A stretch of DNA of 64,000 nucleotides from Marivirga sericea. Lineage in GTDB: Bacteria > Bacteroidota > Bacteroidia > Cytophagales > Cyclobacteriaceae. Numbering within the stretch: the first letter of the stretch is position 1; each line of letters starts with the position of its first letter. Of this stretch, positions 1 through 9,000 are shown in pieces. The notes under the pieces were generated by a model. It saw only the letters and a list, made by a program, of their open reading frames with translations. It did not search any database and was not told the origin of the DNA. Location: NCBI RefSeq assembly GCF_900177665.1, contig NZ_FXAW01000001.1, positions 248,001 through 312,000 of the forward strand. The letters run 5' to 3'. Both the position numbers and the translations under genes were made by a program.

Positions 1-2
1 CG

Positions 3-469
3 GGAACGGGGGCAAGTGATGGTAAACCACCAAGAGATCTTCCGGATTGGAATCATGCTAGGGATTCTTGGTTAAATGATTCAACAATGGCGAGGGAAAA
101 TGATTTTAATAAATTTGCTGAAGTAAGTGGTTGGTATCCTTTTTATGAAATTCAATTGGCAAATGGCAATATTCTTATTTACCTGGCGAATACGTTGTAT
201 CAAGAAAAGCGACAGATTTGAGTGAGATTTCTTTGGATACATTTGATAAACACTTAAAAGAGATGGTCAATAAATATTTACCTGGAGCCAAAGTGAATTC
301 AACTAAGTATAAATAAGAGTCTAAAAAATTTGGTGTTACAGAACTTGAGGGTAAAATGATATTGGAATTACTAGAACCAAATAGCTCTTTTTCATTATTT
401 AATGAATATAAAAATTATGCTGAAACCCATTATTCAATTGAAATTGTTTTAAAACCAAAAAGACCTTGA
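3..469 (+). pseudogene. Decayed C-terminal tail of a polymorphic-toxin-like protein (5' end outside window)
   Basis: Translation from base 3 gives about 72 codons, starting GTGASDGKPPRDLPDWNHAR, that end at a TGA near 220. The sequence then continues in another frame from about 172 (SYLPGEYVVSRKATDLSEI...), hits an in-frame TAA at 314-316, and stays open in that frame to a TGA at 467-469. One frameshift plus one internal stop therefore separate what reads as a single domain. The stretch with SYLPGE, VVSRKATDLSEI, a Tyr/Pro/Gly-rich turn and a final beta-like segment resembles, from memory, a nuclease-like C-terminal domain shared by many polymorphic toxins (pattern 'D-S-Y-x-P-G...S-R-K-x-T-x-L'). 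It overlaps a small downstream gene, as toxin and immunity genes often do. The family assignment is inference; the broken frame is read directly. A sequencing error cannot be excluded. Confidence 0.6.
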
Positions 470-906
470 AAAAACTTACCAAAGAAACAATTACGTTTAT
501 TGAGTCTTCCCGATTGACAGAGAAGTATTCAAAATTATTAGAGAAACACTCTGTAGTAAATACTATGAGTGCTCATGATGTTGAAGAAGTTGAAAAGTTA
601 ATAATTAAGAATGGATACCCAAATTCAAAATATCTTTCAGATGAAAATTATTATTTATTGGAACAAAGTGATATTTCAGAATTTAAATTGAGTACTAAGG
701 GAGGATTGGTAGAATTTATATTAACTGTAAAAAGGCATAATATTTCTTTCGCTGGAAATTTTGGTTTTATTGTTTATATGGCAGGGCAAGGAGCTATGTT
801 TAAAAAGCCAAGTTTTTCCTCATATGAAGAATTAGAGGAAATCTTAGTTGAAGGTTTTGGGATTTATGAAGATATCAAGAAAGGTCTATCAAAAAGTCAG
901 GCTTAG
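466..906 (+). CDS. Hypothetical 146-aa protein, candidate immunity protein
   Basis: A soluble protein of 146 aa with no signal peptide or membrane segment. It begins at a TTG that overlaps the last stop of the toxin-like frame (TTGA at 466-469), and no ATG lies nearby, so translational coupling is likely. The N-terminal half looks helical (MKKLTKETITFIESSRLTEK) and the middle has alternating hydrophobic beta-like segments (GGLVEFILTVKRH, FGFIVYMAGQG). I do not recognise a family. Small size, cytoplasmic location and the 4-base overlap with a toxin-like tail fit an immunity protein. If the toxin is dead, this could be a retained orphan immunity gene. The function is inferred only from context. 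Confidence 0.6.
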   Translation: MKKLTKETITFIESSRLTEKYSKLLEKHSVVNTMSAHDVEEVEKLIIKNGYPNSKYLSDENYYLLEQSDISEFKLSTKGGLVEFILTVKRHNISFAGNFGFIVYMAGQGAMFKKPSFSSYEELEEILVEGFGIYEDIKKGLSKSQA

Positions 907-933
907 CAATTACTGCATTAATGAAATAATTCA

Positions 934-1851
934 ATGAAAAAACTTTCAGATAAAATGAAAAAGGAAAGAGAACTTTCTTTCTTGAAATGGTTGGAGGAAA
1001 AGGATACCTTAATTAAGAATTGGCTAAGATTAATACCTGATTCTTTCTCAAATGGACTTGACTACAGCTTGGAGTCTTTGGTTTTATTAAGTGATTATTT
1101 AATTCTGAATTACAAAATGCCTGAATCCACTGAGTCTCTGACTAATCAAGATGAAATGATGGCGGTAAGTGGATATATTGGAGAGGTGTATATTCGCAAT
1201 ATTCCTGGGAATAAAGAATGGATAATGAGTGAACTTACCCCAAGGAAAAATAATAAGTTTGAATTTTTTTACTTGGTTGGAGAAAGAAATAAAGACCAAA
1301 TTAACCCTTTTAGCGCTTATATTCCCAGCCTTATCTACTCTAAGGATAATCAGGAAATTTATCTTAGTCTTAAAGCAATTAAGAATAATTCGGAAGAATT
1401 TATTAAAAAAAGTAATGCCGCAAAAGTAATCCCTGGCAAAGGAGGGTTTAGCTATCAGTATTTTATTCTGGTAAAGGATGAGTCTTTCGAGCTAAACGAG
1501 ATAGAGCAAGCATTGAAAATCTATTATGCTAAGAAGGGTTCAAGGGATAGAGTTTACTCCCATAATGAACGACACCTATTAGTAAACATGGGAGACAATT
1601 ACTACTTCCACTTTCAACTGGATACAGGCGAGGGAGTTTTACAAGAATCAAAGGAGATAGCAGAAAACTACAAAGGAGATAAGGATAAATCTGTGATAGC
1701 CTCTTGTAAAAGTCGTGTTGAATTTTGGGGAGATGAAGACCCTGATGGAGATTATATCAATGATCACATGTATCTTTTGGAGCAGCTAATGCAAAATGCT
1801 AAACTGCTGATCTTCGATTTTAGAAACGGGGTGTTTTATGATGAACAATGA
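934..1851 (+). CDS. Hypothetical 305-aa protein, second candidate immunity-type gene
   Basis: The frame begins 28 bp after the 146-aa gene and is probably cotranscribed with it. The protein is cytoplasmic: no signal peptide, a charged N-terminus, no transmembrane segment. Residues about 60-105 (SLVLLSDYLILNYK, then SGYIGEVYIRNIPGNKEW) recall the 'G-Y-x-G-E-V-x-x-x-N-x-G-G-x-W' pattern of several immunity and DUF3806-like families. That resemblance is from memory and weak. The C-terminal half has no recognisable motif. Tandem immunity genes behind a toxin are common in polymorphic-toxin loci, which is the main reason for the suggestion. A metabolic role cannot be excluded. Confidence 0.55.
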   Translation: MKKLSDKMKKERELSFLKWLEEKDTLIKNWLRLIPDSFSNGLDYSLESLVLLSDYLILNYKMPESTESLTNQDEMMAVSGYIGEVYIRNIPGNKEWIMSELTPRKNNKFEFFYLVGERNKDQINPFSAYIPSLIYSKDNQEIYLSLKAIKNNSEEFIKKSNAAKVIPGKGGFSYQYFILVKDESFELNEIEQALKIYYAKKGSRDRVYSHNERHLLVNMGDNYYFHFQLDTGEGVLQESKEIAENYKGDKDKSVIASCKSRVEFWGDEDPDGDYINDHMYLLEQLMQNAKLLIFDFRNGVFYDEQ

Positions 1852-1986
1852 TTAAAAAATATAGTGAGAGTAGGTGTTCTCCAATTTAGCGCACACGAGC
1901 CGCGTATTTCTGAAAAAAAATAAAAGGAATTAAATAAGCAGGAAACATAAAAGTCATCGAATCAAGTAACAGGCGAGAAAGACAAC

Positions 1987-2167
1987 CAAAAAATTTATAT
2001 TAAGGTCCTGAAATATAAAAAAAACTTTACTGATATTCTTTCTTACGCTAACTGTATTGGCTCCAAGGCTGGCTTTTTCTGCCAGCACAAGTGTAGATAG
2101 ACGCTTAGAGGTAGAAAAAAAAGTAAAGCAATTGTCATTGATTATAGTAGCAGAAAAGGTGTTTTAG
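1987..2167 (+). pseudogene. Fossil 5' end of a paralogue of the 1634-aa gene at 11140
   Basis: Bases 2000-2041 match 11125-11166 without gaps and with only two differences. One of them turns the ATG of the intact gene into ATA at 2015-2017. The frame reads (I)KKTLLIFFLTLTVLAPRLAF..., the same signal peptide as the gene at 11140 (MKKTLLIFFITLSALGQLLA). It diverges after the signal peptide and stops at TAG 2165-2167. Conservation extends a few bases upstream (AACCAAAAA...). This is the remains of a duplicated copy, cut off shortly after the signal peptide. It follows a toxin/immunity pair in the same order as the intact cluster (toxin, immunity, 1634-aa gene). The rest of 1852-1986 holds nothing I recognise. 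Confidence 0.8.
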
Positions 2168-2481
2168 CTATTGATTATGTTAATTAAAAGAAATGAGGTT
2201 GGTAAAGACTTATGATATCGGCAGAATAAGTTACATACGAAAGGCGTGGGCCAGCGGGGAAATTTAGGCAATGACTATGCACGATACTAACATTAATAAT
2301 TGTATATACCTCCTGACTGGCCTAGCCCATTTATCAGTCACTCATTAACTTTTTTAAAAGTGGCACAACTAGTTTGCTTCAAATTTAAACAAACAATCTT
2401 AATTTAAGGTAATAGTATTATTGCAGTAATAAATATAAACTATTTGTTTTATCAGATTTTATGATTGTTTATATTTAAATC
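2168..2481. other. Non-coding stretch with one imperfect inverted repeat
   Basis: No credible reading frame. An imperfect dyad pairs GGGCCAG at 2248-2254 with CTGGCCT at 2317-2323, about 60 bp apart, in locally GC-richer DNA. It could be a decayed insertion-element end or an RNA hairpin. The remainder, up to the ATG at 2482, is AT-rich and would hold the promoter of the DUF5995 gene, but I see no clear TAnnTTTG element. Confidence 0.3.
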
Positions 2482-3174
2482 ATGCAAGCTGTTGAAACAC
2501 TTCTCGGGAGGATGGATTATCATATTGAATGTTGGGAAAAGATAAGCGATAACCGACAGGTTTTCTTGCGTTGTTACAATATGATGAGTAGCAATATGTA
2601 TGAGGCTGTCAAGAATGGTAGATTTTCAGATGCCAACTGGGTAAATCAATTGGTAGTCAGATTCTCCGAGTATTATTTTGAAGCTTTAGATCATTACGAG
2701 CAATTTTCAACTCAAACTCCTGAAGTTTGGAAACAAGCACATGACAATACCCTTAAGCAAAAACTTCATGTATTACAAAATTTACTGATAGGGGTGAATG
2801 CGCATATTAATTATGATTTGCCATTAGCCCTTTATGATTGTCTGAACAATGATTGGAATACATATGATGAAAAAACTAAAGCTGGAAGAAAAAGTGATCA
2901 TGAGCTGGTTAATATCATTATTGGAGAAACCATAGATGCGGTGCAGGATGACGTGATTGCTCCTATGTCACCCGCTATGGCAGTGCTCGATAAACTAATG
3001 GGCCGAATGGATGAATGGCTACTTTCTCGCTTAATTAGTAGTTGGAGAGGTGACGTTTGGGAAGTAACTCAAAAATTGCTTCAAGCGGATTCTCCTGAAA
3101 GCATAGAAGTCATTCGCTTACAACAAGAAATGAAAGTGTTAAATTTAAATAAGCAGATCATAAAAGTTTTTTAG
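2482..3174 (+). CDS. DUF5995 family protein
   Basis: A 230-aa, mostly helical cytoplasmic protein without signal peptide or membrane segment. The central part (NLLIGVNAHINYDLPLAL, then a Tyr-Asp loop) and the following Asp/His-containing helices match what I remember of DUF5995, a single-domain helical family of unknown function in Bacteroidota and Actinobacteria. The length fits the family. Conserved His and Asp residues (AHINYDLP) could bind metal, but no activity is known. The gene stands alone: decayed toxin DNA lies upstream and a repeat array begins just after its stop codon. Translation starts at the first ATG after an AT-rich leader with no Shine-Dalgarno sequence. Confidence 0.7.
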   Translation: MQAVETLLGRMDYHIECWEKISDNRQVFLRCYNMMSSNMYEAVKNGRFSDANWVNQLVVRFSEYYFEALDHYEQFSTQTPEVWKQAHDNTLKQKLHVLQNLLIGVNAHINYDLPLALYDCLNNDWNTYDEKTKAGRKSDHELVNIIIGETIDAVQDDVIAPMSPAMAVLDKLMGRMDEWLLSRLISSWRGDVWEVTQKLLQADSPESIEVIRLQQEMKVLNLNKQIIKVF

Positions 3175-3181
3175 AAAGAAT

Positions 3182-3295
3182 AACCACCTAATGACCAATC
3201 ACCTAATAACCAATCAACTAATGACCAATCACCTAATAACCAATCAACTAATCATAAATAAGCCAATCACCAATAAGCGAATCACCAATAAAGTC
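3182..3295. repeat. Heptanucleotide-type repeat array (ACCAATG/ACTAATG units), A/C-rich strand up
   Basis: Imperfect 7-8 bp units of the type ACCAATC, ACCTAAT, ACCAATG and ACTAATG run head to tail. Within them a 30-bp block starting AATGACCAATCACC is perfectly duplicated (3190-3219 and 3220-3249). The same unit family recurs near 5361-5506, 5857-6050, inside the coding region at 11392-11575, and as ACTCATA units at 40704. The remaining gap to the barrel gene at 3564 (3300-3563) is AT-rich and I see nothing specific in it. Confidence 0.8.
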
Positions 3296-3563
3296 TCAAA
3301 CGGATGTTATATTTAATTATAAATTACATTGTGTATTGTAAGTGATGAAGCTGCCAAACCTTGCCTTTAAATCATAAATAGTTGATTTAATGGAATATAT
3401 ATAATCTCAAACTCATGTTTATGTGTTTAATTTAAAGTAAAATATTACATAACTTTTTACATGTTTAAACATGTACTTATGTTATTATTCATTTCAGTTC
3501 CTTACATTTGGAATAAATAAAACTAAAAACCAAAGTCTATAAGCCAAAACTTTACTCCATTCA

Positions 3564-5312
3564 TTGAATTTCAACAAATCTCTTCACTCCCTCTTTAAGG
3601 CATTATATGCTATAATCGTTCTCTTTTTCTTAAGTGAGCACGGATTGTTTTCTCAAAATTTAGAATCTATCGGGAAAGAAAATCCGATAACCGTTTCGGG
3701 AGGCGTGTCGGTGAATCAAATATTTTACGCAAACAATGGATTAGATTCCCGTAGAGATCCTTACTCTTTCTTTGCTAGCGGTAATATTAATTTCGATTTG
3801 TACGGATGGAGTGTGCCCTTATCTTTTGCATATTCAAACCAGCAAGTTAGTTTTCAACAACCATTTAATCAGTATAGTGTCAATCCCACATATAAGTGGA
3901 TAAGTGGCCACTTTGGCTTTACTAATATGAATTTTTCTCCTTATACTTTGGGAGGTCATAATTTTTTAGGAGCAGGAGTAGAGGCTAGACCGGGGAAATG
4001 GCAGGTGAGCGCTATGTATGGCAGATTGCTAGCTCCCGTTCAACCCGACTCTACAAGTGAGACTAGAGGGATACCATCTTTCCGAAGAATGGGGTGGGGC
4101 GTTAAAGCTGGATATGCTGATGGACAAGATCAATTGCATTTTATTATATTTAATGCAAAAGATGATGTCAACTCTATAGACTATGTCCCTGAAGAAGAGG
4201 ATATCTTACCTGAAGAAAACTTAGTTATTAGTTTAATTGGGAGCAAAAAGCTATTTAGCAGAGTGGTGTTAAATGCCGAATATTCGATAAGTGGCATTAC
4301 TCGGGATACACGAACAGAAGCTATATCTCCAGAGGAATATAGGTTTTTTAATAATGTTGGTGGACTTTTTCAACCACGAATTAGCACAGGCTACTACAAT
4401 GCTTTCAATTCAGGGATCAACTATCAGGCGGATGCTTTTACAGTAGGGGTGGGACTTGAAAGAATAGATCCGGGTTATAGAACTTTAGGTGCTTATTTCT
4501 TCAACAATGATTTAATCAACTATACGGTGAATGCTGCTACTTCGATTTTCAGTGGAAAGGTGAATTTGGCAGGAAATATAGGCTTACAAAAAGATAATCT
4601 GGATGGCGAGAAAGTCAGTACAATGGAAAGAACGGTAGGTTCTATAAATGTAGGTTTCGCAGCCAGTGAAAAGCTGAATATTTCTACTTCTTATTCTAAC
4701 TTCACCTCTTTTACCAACATAAGGTCGCAATTTGTAGATATCAACCAACTGACGCCCTATGACAACTTAGACACACTAAATTTCACTCAAATTTCTCAGA
4801 ATGCCTCTGTAAACGGGAGTTATATATTGCAGTCATCAGAAGACAGAAGGCAGAATCTCAATGTTAATTTTTCATTTCAAGATGCAGCTGATCAGCAAGG
4901 TGGGGTAGAACAGAACAGCGGTTCGCAATTTTACTTGATGAATGCCTCTTACAGCTTGAGCTTAGTGCCTAAAAGCATGACCATTTCAGGTTCATTTAAT
5001 TACAATGAGAATAAGGCTTTGAATAATAACACCCGAACATTGGGACCAACGCTGGCCATTAATCAATCATTTTTGGATAAAGCATTACGAGCGACTTTAT
5101 CAAGCTCTTATAATAGTTCATTCAGCAATGGTGATAACACAGCTAATATTTTAAATATAAGAAGTAGCGGAAGTTACAGCATTAAGAAAAAGCATAATAT
5201 CAATTTGGGTTTGGCAATGGTAAATCGCCAGTCTAAAAGAGAGTCAGCGACCAGCGATTTTACTGAATTTACAGCCACGCTGGGGTATAGTTATAATTTT
5301 AGCTCTCGATAA
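3564..5312 (+). CDS. Outer-membrane beta-barrel protein, 582 aa
   Basis: The N-terminus is a Sec signal peptide (hydrophobic core ALYAIIVLFFLSEHGLFSQ, cleavage after about residue 30). The rest is made of alternating amphipathic strands with turn motifs and aromatic girdle residues, ending in GYSYNFSSR with the aromatic residues usual for the last strand of an outer-membrane barrel. The start codon is TTG at 3564; no ATG gives a signal peptide. I do not recognise a named family, and it lacks the PorP/SprF hallmarks. It opens the run of surface-protein genes to 22584, so it may be a channel, anchor or assembly factor for those proteins; that role is inference. Repeat arrays lie on both sides. 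Confidence 0.65.
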   Translation: MNFNKSLHSLFKALYAIIVLFFLSEHGLFSQNLESIGKENPITVSGGVSVNQIFYANNGLDSRRDPYSFFASGNINFDLYGWSVPLSFAYSNQQVSFQQPFNQYSVNPTYKWISGHFGFTNMNFSPYTLGGHNFLGAGVEARPGKWQVSAMYGRLLAPVQPDSTSETRGIPSFRRMGWGVKAGYADGQDQLHFIIFNAKDDVNSIDYVPEEEDILPEENLVISLIGSKKLFSRVVLNAEYSISGITRDTRTEAISPEEYRFFNNVGGLFQPRISTGYYNAFNSGINYQADAFTVGVGLERIDPGYRTLGAYFFNNDLINYTVNAATSIFSGKVNLAGNIGLQKDNLDGEKVSTMERTVGSINVGFAASEKLNISTSYSNFTSFTNIRSQFVDINQLTPYDNLDTLNFTQISQNASVNGSYILQSSEDRRQNLNVNFSFQDAADQQGGVEQNSGSQFYLMNASYSLSLVPKSMTISGSFNYNENKALNNNTRTLGPTLAINQSFLDKALRATLSSSYNSSFSNGDNTANILNIRSSGSYSIKKKHNINLGLAMVNRQSKRESATSDFTEFTATLGYSYNFSSR

Positions 5313-5360
5313 TGATGGGATATCTTGAAGAAAATGAATTTTGAGAAGGAAATAGATACT

Positions 5361-5506
5361 GGACATTAGATAATTAGTGATTAGTCATTTGGAATTAGTT
5401 GTTAGGAGTCACCAATGACCATTGACTAATGACCAATGACTAATATCCAATAAACCAATGACCAATGACTAATATCCAATAAACCAATGACAAATCAACC
5501 AATAAG
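5361..5506. repeat. Heptanucleotide repeat array with an orientation switch
   Basis: The left part (5361-5408, TTAGTGATTAGTCATTTGG...) is the complement-strand version of the unit, and the right part (5411-5506) is the ACCAATG/ACTAATG version, so the array is a long imperfect inverted repeat. A 29-bp block is perfectly duplicated at 5431-5459 and 5460-5488. Transcribed, it could fold into a large weak stem between the barrel gene and the next gene. The right edge runs directly into the start codon at 5509. Confidence 0.8.
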
Positions 5507-5508
5507 AA

Positions 5509-5865
5509 ATGAACCTAGAAGATTTGAAAATATACACTATGTCAATGGAGGTAGGAGATAAAGTTTGGGGGATCGTGGAGAAATGGGACTATTTTAAAAA
5601 GGATACTATTGGAAAACAAATGGTGAGATCAGCAGATAGCGTGTCGGCTAATATTAGCGAAGGTTATGGTCGATTTCATTTTAAAGACAGTAAAAAATTT
5701 AATTATTACTCTAGAGGAAGCTTGTACGAAACAAAAACTTGGCTAACAAAATCTTTCAGAAGGGGACTAATTAGCGAAAGTGATTATAAAGAATTAATTC
5801 AGGATATTAACACATTAGGTAAAATGTTAAACTCGTATATAAAATCGATAGGGAACGGTCATTAG
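5509..5865 (+). CDS. Four-helix-bundle protein (23S rRNA intervening-sequence protein family)
   Basis: The 118-aa protein has the hallmarks of the four-helix-bundle/IVP family: an N-terminal LEDLKIYTMSMEV helix, the QMVRSADSVSANISEGYGR signature at about residues 39-57, a KFNYYSRGSLYETKTWL helix and a C-terminal helix with LGKMLNSYIKSI. Members occur inside 23S rRNA intervening sequences, and Avd relatives serve diversity-generating retroelements; the molecular function of stand-alone copies is unknown. No rRNA, reverse transcriptase or template repeat is nearby. Heptamer repeats abut both ends, and the stop codon itself lies in a repeat unit (GGTCATTAG). This suggests the gene and repeats arrived or moved together. 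Confidence 0.9.
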   Translation: MNLEDLKIYTMSMEVGDKVWGIVEKWDYFKKDTIGKQMVRSADSVSANISEGYGRFHFKDSKKFNYYSRGSLYETKTWLTKSFRRGLISESDYKELIQDINTLGKMLNSYIKSIGNGH

Positions 5866-6050
5866 GAATTAGTCATTAGGAACTGGTCATTCGTAATAAG
5901 GAACTGGTCATTAGGCATTAGTCCTTAGGGATAAACCAATAACTAATTTACCAATAACCAATGACCAATTAACCAATGACTAATCAACCAATAACAAATC
6001 AACCAATGACCAATAAACCAATAACTAATTTACCAATGACCAATGACTAA
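5857..6050. repeat. Heptanucleotide repeat array with an orientation switch near 5930
   Basis: Bases 5857-5928 carry the TTAGTCATTAGG/GGTCATTAGG orientation; from about 5932 to 6050 the units are AACCAATGACC/ACTAATTTACC. The layout mirrors the array before the four-helix-bundle gene. It starts inside that gene's last codons and ends 7 bp before the start of the 1479-aa gene, so it forms the entire leader of that gene. A folded transcript could affect its expression (inference). Confidence 0.8.
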
Positions 6051-6056
6051 AAATAG

Positions 6057-9000
6057 ATGTTGAAAAAAGTCTACATATATCTTTTGCTTCAGGCACTATT
6101 AGTTGCCACAGGTTCGGTGTTCGCTCAAACCTTCCCTGTAACCGTATCTACTAATATAACGCCCCCTTATTCTACTTACTTGGGAGATTATGTAGCGCCT
6201 GGTTCGCAGAAGCTGGCACTCAATATCTTTGTCAATGACCTTAACCGACCGGAACTGCAAACTCGCTTGCGATTACGAATTGAAGGGCAGGGTATTTTAA
6301 TTGAAACTAAACCGGAATTCTTACCACAGCCACTCCTTTTACAAGGAGGTGTACCGGAAAGACTTATTGCCAGTGATTTGGCGCCTTACTTTTCAGCGCA
6401 AAATCTGAACTTCAACGGCATCACTCGTCAGCAATTTGAAAGAACAGGACAATTACCGGAAGGCCTTTATTCCATTTGCTTTGAAGTGCTGGAATACAAT
6501 AGAGGAGCCAAAGTGTCCAATAGTGGCTGCACCATGGCTTGGCTGATTCTTAATGATCCACCCATGATTAATCTGCCTAGGCAGAATGAAAAACTGAGAC
6601 CTCAACAACCTCAATATGTAACTTTTCAGTGGACACCACGCCACACAGGTTCTCCTAATTCAGCTTTCAGTACCGAATATGAGTTTACCTTAGTTGAATT
6701 ATGGCCGGAAAACAGGAATCCTAACGATGCCATATTGACTTCTCCGCCCATTTACCAAACTACTACACAGAGCACCACCTTGATATATGGGCCAGCTCAA
6801 ACTCCATTAGAGCCAGGCAGACGATATGCATTTCAAGTGAAAGCTAAAAGCATTACAGGGGTAAATGAATTGGATCTTTTCAAAAATCAGGGGCGCAGTG
6901 TGGTGCACAGCTTCCAGTATGGTGATGCTTGTGAAATTCCTGCTAATATCCGGGCAAGTGCTAGCAGTAGTGGTGCTTTTAAAATTACATATGAGTCTAA
7001 TTTCAACAATACAGCATTTAGCGTACGCTATAGGAAAGCGAATGACCCAAAGGCCAGATGGTTTGAAGAAGATAGCTACCTGGAAGCATTAGAGATCAAT
7101 GGCTTGCAGGCCGAAACGACTTACGAATATCAAGTAACAGCCGGCTGCGGACCTTTTAATTCAGAATATAGCGCTGTTGCACAAGTGACTACTGATGCCA
7201 TGCCGGAAGTAACTTATGCCTGTGGTTTGCCTCCTGAAGATTTTGATTTCGGCAATAACGAGCCACTCCCCGCCTTGCAGAAAGATGATATACTCTATGC
7301 AGGTGATTTTAATGTGAAAATTTCTGAAGCCACTGGCTCAGCAGGTACTTTTACAGGGAAAGGTACGGTGGTAGTGCCTTATCTAGATAATCTGGCCGTT
7401 TCTGTAGAATTTGCGAGCATTAGCGTGAACACTGATTACCGTATGACGGCCGGAAGCATGGATGTAAAAGGCGTTGGAGTAGATGTGCTGCCTGATGATT
7501 TTACAGATTTTCTAGATAAGTTGGATGAAACCATTGCCTCAGTAGATGAAGTGCTAGATGATGTAAGCGATGGCTTGGATGTGGCAGATGAAATTCTGGA
7601 TGAAGTAGGCGATTTAGCAAATGACATTCTTGACAATGGCCCTTTTACAGATGAAGAAGAAGAGGAGATGGAGGATTTTACGGTGGAGCAATATGAAGAA
7701 GCTGCCGAGGAAGCAGTAGGTGCAGCGGCATCTGCTTTAAGTGGGGGCGCCACTAAGCAAAATATCAGTGATGCCGCCAGACAATTGGCAAAAGCTACTG
7801 CTTTAAAGAACAGAGCCAATAAGCTGCAGAACATCCACAACAATTCTGATACCCTGAATATTCGAGCAGTTGAATTTCATGAGAATCTGAGCCAGTTCAA
7901 TGGCAACAAGATGGGATTTGACGCAAAAGAACACAAGGCTCATAGATTGCACTACAACATTATGGTATTGCCCGATGGAAACGTGGCGGTGCCATGGGTG
8001 GCCACCAAAGCAGGGGAGGCAGGTACTGTAAAAGCGAAATTTTTGCCTAACGATAGTGTCACAACTGCAGATATTAGTTTCAAATCAGGTTCAGATGGAT
8101 CAACGCTCTCTGCTTCATTATCAGGAAATGATTGGACTATTACGCTTCCTTCAATTGCTACAGAGGAGTCCATTGTTATTAATGCAGTTGATAAAAAGGG
8201 ACAAACTGTAGGGAAGCTTAATGCGATTGGTTGCCAGGAACTCAAAAGAAAAGTACACATAGTGCCTGTGGGTAATAGCTCAGCTAGCTTCTCCAAGGAG
8301 CAATTAACTGGCTACCTCAACCGCATTTATGCACAGGCAGGAGCCAGTTGGGAAGTTGACATCGAAGATGCGATTACTGTTGAAGGATATGATGGAATTT
8401 TACAAGATGATAAGCAAGCCTTATTCTCTACTTACAGCGAAGGGATGAAGGAAATTATCAATGCGTACAAAAATGATATAAACGTAAGCATTGTTAATAA
8501 TGAATTCTACTTATTTCTGGTAGATCAATCACAAACTGGTAAAAGTGGCTATATGCCACGAAAGCACCAATATGGCTTTATCTATATGGGTGAATCTGGC
8601 GATAAGCTAAGTACCATCGCCCATGAGTTAGGCCATGGTGCCTTTAGGTTGCAGCATGTTCATGAAGAATACCCTACCATTTCCGAAAGCACAGACAACC
8701 TCATGGATTCTATTGGCACAGGCACCAACCTGCGCAAATACCAGTGGGACTTAATTCACAACCCGCCAGTTGTGGTTGGGTTAGTAGAAGACTTGGAGGA
8801 GGGTTCACTAGCAACAGCTAAATGGTTTACACCAGACTGGAAAGTATTTAAAGTGAAAGAATCTAAAACGATTTATGGTTCTACAATTGAACAGGTACCA
8901 CAAGGGACCATTCCTGGATTTACAGAAAATGGAGTTCAGTACAAAGCAACTTTTGAAGGAGAAACATTTAAAGGGTATTTTTCTGAAAATGGATTGGCAC

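Noticed and set aside
2248-2323. Insertion-sequence ends
   Set aside because: The dyad is short and imperfect, no transposase remnant lies between the arms and no target duplication is visible.
5509-5865. Accessory protein (Avd) of a diversity-generating retroelement
   Set aside because: No reverse transcriptase and no template/variable repeat pair are seen nearby, so the general four-helix-bundle family is the safer call.
3182-6050. CRISPR array
   Set aside because: Units are 7-8 bp, contiguous and imperfect; there are no 25-40 bp repeats with unique spacers and no cas genes.
7436-7843. A Ser-rich 135-codon frame on the minus strand
   Set aside because: It is the antisense of the Asp/Glu-rich helical segment of the 1479-aa protein; low-complexity acidic codons leave the opposite strand open by chance.
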